A DNA stretch of 49,399 nt from Yersinia pekkanenii (GTDB taxonomy: Bacteria; Pseudomonadota; Gammaproteobacteria; Enterobacterales; Enterobacteriaceae), in contig NZ_CQAZ01000005.1 in NCBI RefSeq assembly GCF_001152565.1, positions 95,398 to 144,796 of the forward strand, written 5' to 3'. Within the stretch, counting starts at the first letter, position 1. Each line of letters starts with the position of its first letter. The notes below the pieces were generated by a model. That model did no database searches. It saw only the letters and a program-made list of their open reading frames with translations, and was not told the origin of the DNA. Position numbers and translations under genes: made by a program. Of the stretch, positions 33,723 through 39,162 are shown in pieces.

Positions 33723-33765
33723 GCCAGCCAAATAGACAGATTATGTTATTACTGAGCAATATAAG

Positions 33766-33845
33766 TTACTGTTTGAATCCAGATATACCCTTTTCGGCTC
33801 GCCATTTTTTATTTCAGCTACAATATCCTCAGGACTGTTCTCTCA
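33766..33845 (-). pseudogene. Decayed 3' end of a fourth immunity gene
   Basis: The minus strand reads ENSPEDIVAEIK, then after a one-base shortening of the A run continues in another frame as WRAEKGISGFKQ and stop. This is the C-terminus shared by the three intact immunity proteins (SPEGV..IKKWRAENGKPGFKE). About 26 codons remain; the rest is missing, replaced by the DUF1353 gene. The single-base deletion lies at the A run near 33804-33810. Confidence 0.8.
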
Positions 33846-33872
33846 ATTGGACGAAAGGTGTCCGCCCCTCTC

Positions 33873-34241
33873 TCATGGTCGATATATTCTGTACTGACCA
33901 CGGCCAAATAAACGCACAGCGAGATACATGATTTCTCTCCGGCACCACGGCACACCGAGCACTCGCATTCCATCCAGAAAAATCCTATCTGCCTCTTTCT
34001 TGGTTCGCAATGCATTATCGTACAGGTAGTCATGAATAATAGCCGCTTTGGCATAGCGCCCATGTGGTGGGAAGATAACCCAAAAGATACGAGGCACACT
34101 CGCAAGGTCTGTCACGTATCCCGCAGGCACTTTGATCACACTATCGGGAGCGTCTGTTAACCAAAACTCAAAGGGTTCAATCAGCCTCCAGCGGTAATCA
34201 TCTTGCATTTCCAACACTGCCGGAGTCGTGAATTTACTCAT
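33873..34241 (-). CDS. DUF1353 family protein
   Basis: 122 aa. Matches the DUF1353 pattern often found in phages: WRLIEPFEFWL, VPAGYVTDLASVPRIFW, then AAIIHDYLYD and TKKEADRIFLDGM. The conserved His-Asp (IHDYLY) suggests a possible metal site, but the function is unknown. It forms a pair with the upstream 81-aa gene (ATG 1 base after that stop), and both lie inside the bacteriocin array between the remnant and unit A. Confidence 0.75.
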   Translation of the reverse strand: MSKFTTPAVLEMQDDYRWRLIEPFEFWLTDAPDSVIKVPAGYVTDLASVPRIFWVIFPPHGRYAKAAIIHDYLYDNALRTKKEADRIFLDGMRVLGVPWCRREIMYLAVRLFGRGQYRIYRP

Positions 34242-34242
34242 G

Positions 34243-34488
34243 CTATATCATCTCCCAACCGATTTTATATGCTCTTATACCTTCAAGCGAATTAAGTGCT
34301 ACGACATCTTCTTTCATTTGCCGCTGGTGTTCGTGGATTTTAAAACCTTGAGTGACCATAGCCTGTCGCATGTCGTTATAAAGCGCCGCCAACAGCTCTT
34401 TTGTTGCAGGAACATTGTTGTTATCCGCATCTGTCCAAAGAAACCATCGGATACCATGATCCATTATATTACGGTGTCCTTCTCCCAT
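34243..34488 (-). CDS. Hypothetical 81-aa protein paired with DUF1353
   Basis: 81 aa, soluble, no family recognised. It opens MGEGHRNIMDHGIRWFLWTD and is preceded by a good RBS (AAGGAA, 8 bases upstream), so I consider it real. It is immediately upstream of and probably co-transcribed with the DUF1353 gene. No signal peptide or membrane span. Confidence 0.6.
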   Translation of the reverse strand: MGEGHRNIMDHGIRWFLWTDADNNNVPATKELLAALYNDMRQAMVTQGFKIHEHQRQMKEDVVALNSLEGIRAYKIGWEMI

Positions 34489-34623
34489 GTTTTATTTCCT
34501 TATTTAAGTTTTTATAATTAACAAGAATTTTTACTGCTAAATATATTTACCTCACCCCCATTATTTAGTTATTTAAATGCTATTGGTTTTTTATTATTCG
34601 AGTTACCACACCCACAACAATAA

Positions 34624-34769
34624 TTTTTCGGACCGTGATAGCATTAATTTAATAATTGTCACACCTCTGCATTGAGATACGAAAATCAATACACCCGCCC
34701 CCCGAACCGCGGGAGTTAACACCACATAATTGATTCAGTATTTACATAAAAATTAATCAGACAAATATA
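34624..34769. repeat. Diverged spacer repeat, right copy
   Basis: Second copy of the spacer found at 33567-33722, with common blocks in the same order. It lies directly downstream of the unit A immunity gene, which ties the decayed remnant to the same repeating unit. Confidence 0.6.
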
Positions 34770-34790
34770 AACCGCCAGAAGGGCGGCCTA
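34766..34790 (-). terminator. Unit A terminator hairpin
   Basis: CCGCC (34772-34776) and GGCGG (34782-34786) with a 5-nt loop, flanked by AT-rich arms; the minus strand continues TTTATATTTG. It follows the unit A immunity stop by about 25 bases and is nearly identical with the hairpins at 35460-35484 and 36161-36185. Confidence 0.7.
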
Positions 34791-34812
34791 TATTTTTACT
34801 TAACGATATAAG

Positions 34813-35067
34813 CTACTCTTTGAATCCGGGCTTGCCGTTCTCGGCCCGCCATTTTTTTATTTCACTCACGACACCTTCAGGACTATCATCCTGATGAGCT
34901 TCTGGGTAGTAGATAAGATCAGACCCGGCAGGATGTTCACATAGCCTTTTAAATTTAAGAAGGTTTTGAATATCGTCTTCTTCAGATGTATTTTCCACCT
35001 TGAACAGTTTTTTTACGAACTCTAAAAACTCAGATTCCGTGTAATCAGATATAGTGTTTCCTTCCAT
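34813..35067 (-). CDS. HNH bacteriocin immunity protein (Im9-like), unit A
   Basis: 84 aa colicin/pyocin immunity family (PF01320). Family pattern: ISDYTESEFLEFVKKLF, CEHPAGSDLIYYP (helix III with the two tyrosines that contact the DNase in Im9) and DSPEGVVSEIKKWRAENGKP. Such proteins bind a cognate HNH DNase at an exosite and block it. The partner next to it is a frameshifted orphan toxin end, so it may now be a stand-alone immunity gene. Helix II, the specificity region, differs from units B and C. Confidence 0.93.
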   Translation of the reverse strand: MEGNTISDYTESEFLEFVKKLFKVENTSEEDDIQNLLKFKRLCEHPAGSDLIYYPEAHQDDSPEGVVSEIKKWRAENGKPGFKE

Positions 35068-35068
35068 A

Positions 35069-35388
35069 TTACTTCACCTCTTTATGAATTTTTATATGCC
35101 TCTTAGGCGTTAACACTCTAATATTATCAATATCGTAAACGGCACCACCTTTACTGACTGCACATGATGCAGTTCATGTTTTACCCGACCACCTACTTGC
35201 TCACTTTCTCTAGGCGATGGAGCCTTGCCATTCTTAATATTCCCTAAATTACCAGATTTAAACTGTTCCGATAAAGTTGGATCTTTAGATATTTCCAACC
35301 ATAAAGCCCTACGAAACTCACCAAAACTACTGAACTTCATGCCACGTAATTTATCGGCAATCTGTGCCGGGATCGGTGCTCCCAGCCA
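35069..35388 (-). pseudogene. Orphan HNH toxin C-terminus, unit A (frameshifted)
   Basis: Open frame beginning just after an in-frame TAG (35389-35391) with LGAPIPAQIADKLRGMKFSS, homologous to the toxin linker and DNase domain ([27 protein letters not shown]). After HHVQSV the frame is broken (a net loss of bases near 35155), and the other frame continues [22 protein letters not shown] to the old stop at 35069. The reading frame as it stands ends at 35110. No start codon or promoter of its own is evident. Its first in-frame ATG is at 35340. Confidence 0.85.
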
Positions 35389-35459
35389 CTAATAAGCCGG
35401 GAACCAAATGATGTAATAAATAGAGCATTCATATTTAACCGAATAATTAATAAAGAAAA

Positions 35460-35484
35460 TATAAACCGCCAGAAAGGCGGCCTA
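35460..35484 (-). terminator. Unit B terminator hairpin
   Basis: CCGCC (35466-35470) and GGCGG (35476-35480), 5-nt loop; the minus strand continues TTTATATTTTCTTTATT. It lies about 22 bases after the unit B immunity stop. Confidence 0.72.
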
Positions 35485-35506
35485 TATTTTTACTTAATGA
35501 TATAAG

Positions 35507-35761
35507 TTACTCTTTGAATCCGGGTTTGCCGTTTTCGGCTCGCCATTTTTTTATAAATTCAAGAATACCTTCGGGACTATTATCAACATCTGAAGCGGGA
35601 TAAAATAGCACTCCATTCCCATGAGGATGCTCAATGAGCATTACAAAATGATGAATAAGAGCATCATGCTCCTTCTCTGAAACGTCTACAGCCCAAATTT
35701 TATTTAAAAAAGCCAAAAACTCGCCTTCGGTATATTCGGTTATACTATTTTTTAATTCCAT
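35507..35761 (-). CDS. HNH bacteriocin immunity protein (Im9-like), unit B
   Basis: 84 aa, PF01320 family: SITEYTEGEFLAFLNKIW, IEHPHGNGVLFYP, NSPEGILEFIKKWRAENGKP. Compared with Im9 and units A and C, the helix III Asp-Leu-Ile-Tyr-Tyr block reads Gly-Val-Leu-Phe-Tyr, so one contact tyrosine is Phe and the acidic residue is lost. Its start overlaps the stop of the orphan toxin end (TAATG), the normal toxin-immunity coupling. Confidence 0.92.
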   Translation of the reverse strand: MELKNSITEYTEGEFLAFLNKIWAVDVSEKEHDALIHHFVMLIEHPHGNGVLFYPASDVDNSPEGILEFIKKWRAENGKPGFKE

Positions 35762-36087
35762 TACCCACCTCCATTCTCTGAATGAATATTTATATGTCGT
35801 TTGGGTGTCATTACCCTTATATTTTCAATATCATAAACTGCACCATCATCACGAATAAATTTAACATGATGAAGTTCAAACTTCACCCTTCCTCCTACCT
35901 GCTCGGTTGGTATTGGATATGGAGCATAACCACGTTTCATTCTATTCTGGTTCAACGGTGAGAACTGCGCAGCCAATTCAGGATCATTCGCAACCTCCTG
36001 CCAAAACGCTGCCCTAAATCTATCAAAACTATTGAACTTCCTGCCACGTAATTTATCGGCAATCTGTGCCGGGATCGGTGCTCCCAG
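35761..36087 (-). pseudogene. Orphan HNH toxin C-terminus, unit B (domain intact, no start)
   Basis: Uninterrupted frame of 108 codons after two in-frame TAG codons (36088-36093): LGAPIPAQIADKLRGRKFNS, FRAAFWQEVANDPELAAQF, then EQVGGRVKFELHHVKFI and IENIRVMTPKRHINIHSENGGG. All HNH residues (HH, N, and the H of RHINIH) are present, so the nuclease domain looks catalytically intact. It lacks receptor and translocation domains, RBS and ATG. It resembles the silent orphan toxin tips of contact-dependent inhibition loci. Confidence 0.85.
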
Positions 36088-36160
36088 CTACTAATAATCT
36101 GATGACCAAATGATATAATAAATGAGTATTTATATTTCAGCGACTAATTAATAAAGTAAA

Positions 36161-36185
36161 TATAAACTGCCAGAAAGGCGGCCTA
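36161..36185 (-). terminator. Unit C terminator hairpin
   Basis: CTGCC (36167-36171) and GGCGG (36177-36181) with one G-T pair and a 5-nt loop; the minus strand continues TTTATATTTACTTTATT. It lies about 25 bases after the unit C immunity stop. Confidence 0.7.
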
Positions 36186-36207
36186 TATTTTTACTTAATG
36201 ATATAAG

Positions 36208-36465
36208 TTACTCTTTGAATCCGGGCTTGCCGTTCTCGGCCCGCCATTTCTTAATGAATTTAATAACTCCCTCGGGGCTATCCTCCACTCCAGCCTCAGG
36301 ATAATAAAGGATATCAGTACCATTAGGGTGTTCTGTAATTTTTACAATATGATTTACAAGTTCGTCATGCTCCTCTTCTGAAGAGAATTCACCAATAAAT
36401 AATAAATTAATCAACTCTAGAAACTCATTTTCAGTATAGTCTGTTAACTCTTTTTTAAGTTCCAT
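36208..36465 (-). CDS. HNH bacteriocin immunity protein (Im9-like), unit C
   Basis: 85 aa, PF01320 family: ELTDYTENEFLELINLLF, TEHPNGTDILYYP, DSPEGVIKFIKKWRAENGKP. Cognate immunity for the adjacent toxin: its ATG is 1 base after the toxin stop. Helix III keeps both tyrosines and the preceding acidic residue. It differs from units A and B mainly in helix I-II, the specificity-determining part. Confidence 0.94.
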   Translation of the reverse strand: MELKKELTDYTENEFLELINLLFIGEFSSEEEHDELVNHIVKITEHPNGTDILYYPEAGVEDSPEGVIKFIKKWRAENGKPGFKE

Positions 36466-36466
36466 A

Positions 36467-37954
36467 TTATTTCCCTCTATTTCCGGAGTGAATATTAATG
36501 TGCCGTTTCGGTGTCATGATTCTTAGGTTTTCAATATTGTAAACCTCTCCTCCATTATTTATAAATTTAACATGATGAATTTCATATTTTTTCCTATCAC
36601 CAATTTGCTCTATGGAAGGTGGGTATGGGGCTCGTTGATTTAGTATTTCGACGTAGTTAGTTTTATTAAACTGCCCAGCCAATTCAGGATCATTCGCAAC
36701 CTCCAGCCAAAATGCTGCCCTAAATCTATCAAAACTACTGAACTTCCTGCCACGTAATTTATCGGCAATCTGTGCCGGGATCGGTGCTCCCAGCCCCTTA
36801 CCCGCCTCTGCCAACCAAACTCCTGCAACTTGCTGCCCACGACCGGTTACTTCACCCGGTTCATCCCGTGGCGTTTTAAAATAAATATACACCGGTTCCA
36901 GCCCTGACTCTGCCGGGAACCAAATGATGTAATCGTGGAAATCACCCTCTTCCAGAGCCAGAAATATTAAGCCCGGCTTGGTCGCCAGGAAGGTGATATC
37001 AGCCCCGGTATGCGGCGGAACAACCGGTGCACTCGGCGGTTGTGGCAGTACCGAGCTGATATCCATGCCGGGCGGTTTTGCTGGCGTAAAAATAAAGGTG
37101 CGTGGCGGCTGACTGTCGGTGGTAAAAGTATAAACACCTTTTGATTGCTCAAATTGGGCAGTGGCAACTTTTACCTTAGCGGCAATATTTGCAGCACCGG
37201 TTTTTACTGCATAAACATCCGTCCAATCATCCTTTTCGGACATCAAAATTCGGACAGGCGAATCTACTTCACCTTGCTGTGGTAACGGCGCGCCAAGGGA
37301 TAACCCTATGTCCCTGAGAGAGAAACTACCGACTAATGGCGGCTGACTTGTGCCTTCCCTGTCATTATCCGAATAGAAGCCCGCACCAATGATGACCGCC
37401 ATTGGATCAGCTAACGAGCTGGTGTCCATGCTGCGAAATCGCTCCGATACCCGCCGCAATGAGGTACCTAAATGATTAGCGACCTGAGGACTTAATGTGA
37501 TAGCACCCGCACCCCCCACGGCAAAACAGGGAGGATATGCGTGGCCTCGCGGATAAGCAGGTAAGGAGAAGGTATTTTGGGGAGTGACCGCCTGCTGCCT
37601 GGCAAGGTAGGCTGCCGCTTCTGCGGCCACCCGTTCGCGCTCCACTCGCTGCTGCCATTCAGCTACTTCTGCCGCCCGCTGATCGTCCTTAATTCGCCAG
37701 CGTTCTGTGACGTTTGCATCCCATTGTTCAAACTCAGCACGCGGCTGCCATTTTGTGGCTTCCGCCGTCAGTCGTGGGTTTGCAACTCGCTGCTGCCATT
37801 CAGCTACCTCTGCCGCCAGCCGGGCTTTTTCAACTCGCTGCCGCTCTGTGGCTTCTGCTATTTCAATATCTGCATAAACACGCTGTTGCAGCTCTAATAG
37901 CCTTTGTTGTTTAGTTCTTAGCTCAGCAATCCCCTGATTTATGTGGGGGAGTGA
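36467..37954 (-). CDS. S-type pyocin-like HNH DNase bacteriocin, 5'-truncated
   Basis: Open frame of 495 codons to the stop at 36467. Order: charged coiled-coil region with two copies of a 47-residue repeat (AAEVAEWQQRV), a pyocin-S-like domain (about GAGAITLSPQVANHLG to YIYFKTP), the linker GLGAPIPAQIADKLRGRKF, and a C-terminal HNH DNase (KKYEIHHVKFINNGG, IENLRIMTPKRHINIH). It should kill related bacteria by cutting DNA. No ATG or RBS lies upstream: the frame meets TGA at 37955-37957, where phage-like sequence begins. The first usable start is GTG at 37645 (392 aa). The receptor-binding end is therefore missing. Confidence 0.85.
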   Translation of the reverse strand, partial: SLPHINQGIAELRTKQQRLLELQQRVYADIEIAEATERQRVEKARLAAEVAEWQQRVANPRLTAEATKWQPRAEFEQWDANVTERWRIKDDQRAAEVAEWQQRVERERVAAEAAAYLARQQAVTPQNTFSLPAYPRGHAYPPCFAVGGAGAITLSPQVANHLGTSLRRVSERFRSMDTSSLADPMAVIIGAGFYSDNDREGTSQPPLVGSFSLRDIGLSLGAPLPQQGEVDSPVRILMSEKDDWTDVYAVKTGAANIAAKVKVATAQFEQSKGVYTFTTDSQPPRTFIFTPAKPPGMDISSVLPQPPSAPVVPPHTGADITFLATKPGLIFLALEEGDFHDYIIWFPAESGLEPVYIYFKTPRDEPGEVTGRGQQVAGVWLAEAGKGLGAPIPAQIADKLRGRKFSSFDRFRAAFWLEVANDPELAGQFNKTNYVEILNQRAPYPPSIEQIGDRKKYEIHHVKFINNGGEVYNIENLRIMTPKRHINIHSGNRGK

Positions 37955-38031
37955 TCATTTTAACATAGCTTAGGGAGAGTCTGATTTAGGCGGGAAGCCT
38001 TGAAAGGAGCGACTTGCGGGGCAATTCAACG

Positions 38032-38090
38032 ATTTTGCATGGACATCGAAAAAATAATCAAAAGTACGATATTTTGCATTCTATTTTGCA
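38032..38090. repeat. Three ATTTTGCA direct repeats near the prophage left end
   Basis: Exact ATTTTGCA at 38032-38039, 38071-38078 and 38083-38090, in a region otherwise without genes (37955-38141). Mu-like phages carry several transposase-binding sites at the left end, so these are candidates, or they could be binding sites for another protein. They do not match the Mu end consensus closely. Confidence 0.5.
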
Positions 38091-38140
38091 CAATTTAGAT
38101 CATCGTTCAAACCATTTTAATCAGATCTTAAACAACGTTT

Positions 38141-38175
38141 AAAAAAGATGATTGCGTTACCATAATGCAATCATC
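38141..38175 (-). terminator. Intrinsic terminator overlapping the repressor stop codon
   Basis: GATGATTGC (38147-38155) pairs with GCAATCATC (38167-38175), a 9-bp perfect stem with an 11-nt loop. The minus strand continues with TTTTTT (A run 38141-38146). The repressor TGA (38171-38173) is inside the stem. Confidence 0.9.
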
Positions 38176-38734
38176 CAACCTTCTTCTGCGATTGGTCGCC
38201 AGAGTTATTTTCTACACAACTTTCAGATGCCCCTTTTTTGGCTTCGTGTAGTGCCATCAGGCGCTCCTTCTCTTCAGTTGGTAACTGTAATAGTTCTATA
38301 TCGAGAGAATTCGCAGTAACCAGCTCGACAATGCCATCAACCCCCTTCTTGTGTATCACTCTTAATAAGGCATGTGCTTCATTTTCATCAAGAGAGTCAA
38401 GCACTGCTAGCCAAGCGCTAGTTAACTTTCCTCTAGCTTTATATTCTTTTTCAGCCTCACTGAGATTATGGTTAGTGGCGGTGATCGTGTTAGTCATTGA
38501 TCCATATGCTAACCAGTCAAGGCTAACGCGCTCCTTATGTGCAATTTTTTGCATGGCAGTAAAAGCAGGTTCAGTGCTCTTGGTTAAATAATTATTTAAC
38601 GTGGAGAAAGATAGCCCCCAGTCTCTTGCCGCTGCCCGCACACTCCTGGTACCAACAAGCTCCCTCAAACGCTCTTTGAGTTTTTCTTTTCCTTCAGCCT
38701 CAAAAGTAAATTCTTTTACTTTACTACCAATCAT
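38171..38734 (-). CDS. Phage CI-type repressor
   Basis: 187 aa. The N-terminal helix-turn-helix (VRAAARDWGLSFSTLNNYLTKSTEP, about residues 33-57) and the segment MQKIAHKERVSLDWLAYGS are typical of repressors of Mu-like and lambdoid phages in enterobacteria. The C-terminal part has no LexA-type protease motif that I can see. It is divergent from ner and the transposase, so it should hold the early promoter off in lysogeny. Confidence 0.85.
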   Translation of the reverse strand: MIGSKVKEFTFEAEGKEKLKERLRELVGTRSVRAAARDWGLSFSTLNNYLTKSTEPAFTAMQKIAHKERVSLDWLAYGSMTNTITATNHNLSEAEKEYKARGKLTSAWLAVLDSLDENEAHALLRVIHKKGVDGIVELVTANSLDIELLQLPTEEKERLMALHEAKKGASESCVENNSGDQSQKKVG

Positions 38735-38915
38735 TTTCTTTTCCTTTTAACTCTTTGATTATTAATAGTTATTCACAATTGAAATCAATTGATCGCAATA
38801 AGAATCAAAGAAAGTCATATTTTTACTTTACGTGACCAGCATTCGGATCAATACTCTATCCATACGGATAACCCTTACGGCTTATCCGCACGGTTCAACT
38901 TTTTAGGGTAATCGA
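38735..38915. promoter_or_regulatory. Early control region between repressor and Ner
   Basis: 181-base divergent promoter region. Candidate operators: CGGATCA (38844-38850), CGGATAA (38865-38871) and the inverse TTATCCG (38882-38888); the last two form a 7-bp inverted repeat with a 10-nt spacer. On the repressor side CAATTGAAATCAATTG is palindromic (near 38777-38792). I infer binding of the repressor and Ner, as in Mu. Confidence 0.55.
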
Positions 38916-39161
38916 ATGATGAATAGAAATGAAGTGGCTTGTAGTGATATGCACCGAATAGATATCGTTGCATCGTTACATAAACAAGGTGTAACCATGC
39001 GAGACCTGTCTATTGAGGCCGGTTTAGCCGCAGATACTCTCAAAAACGCTCTGTATCGCCCTTACCCAAAAGGGGAGAAAATCATTGCCCAGGCATTGGG
39101 TTTAGAACCTGTGAATATTTGGCCTAGTCGCTACCCAGCCTTAACTCGTAGGGTGGCTTAA
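38916..39161 (+). CDS. Ner/Nlp-like DNA-binding regulator
   Basis: 81 aa, the size and fold of Mu Ner and SfsB/Nlp proteins (HTH_35 type): DIVASLHKQGVTMRDLSIEAGLAADTLKNALYRPYPKGEKIIAQALG, ending with the family's IWPSRY. Early regulator that turns down the early and repressor promoters. The transposase ATG follows the stop by 1 base. Confidence 0.9.
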   Translation: MMNRNEVACSDMHRIDIVASLHKQGVTMRDLSIEAGLAADTLKNALYRPYPKGEKIIAQALGLEPVNIWPSRYPALTRRVA

Positions 39162-39162
39162 C

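Larger units (their letters stand above)
33387..33765. other. Spacer between the Q-like gene and the bacteriocin array
   Basis: About 380 AT-rich bases with no gene. It holds a strong minus-strand terminator (33445-33474) and the left copy (33567-33722) of a diverged repeat whose second copy is at 34624-34769. The Q-like gene promoter should lie near 33390-33440. Confidence 0.6.
34489..34812. other. Spacer between unit A immunity gene and the DUF1353 pair
   Basis: About 320 AT-rich bases with no gene. It contains the right copy of the diverged spacer repeat (34624-34769) and the unit A terminator hairpin (34766-34790). A promoter for the DUF1353 pair would have to be in 34489-34620; I cannot identify it. 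Confidence 0.55.

Noticed and set aside
33818-34105. 95-codon minus-strand frame across the immunity remnant and DUF1353
   Set aside because: It is an out-of-frame shadow of the DUF1353 gene; the remnant and DUF1353 explain the sequence better.
38032-38062. Match to the classical Mu transposase end-site consensus
   Set aside because: The segment has a TTTTGCA and a CGAAAA but the spacing is 2 bases short and most other positions differ.
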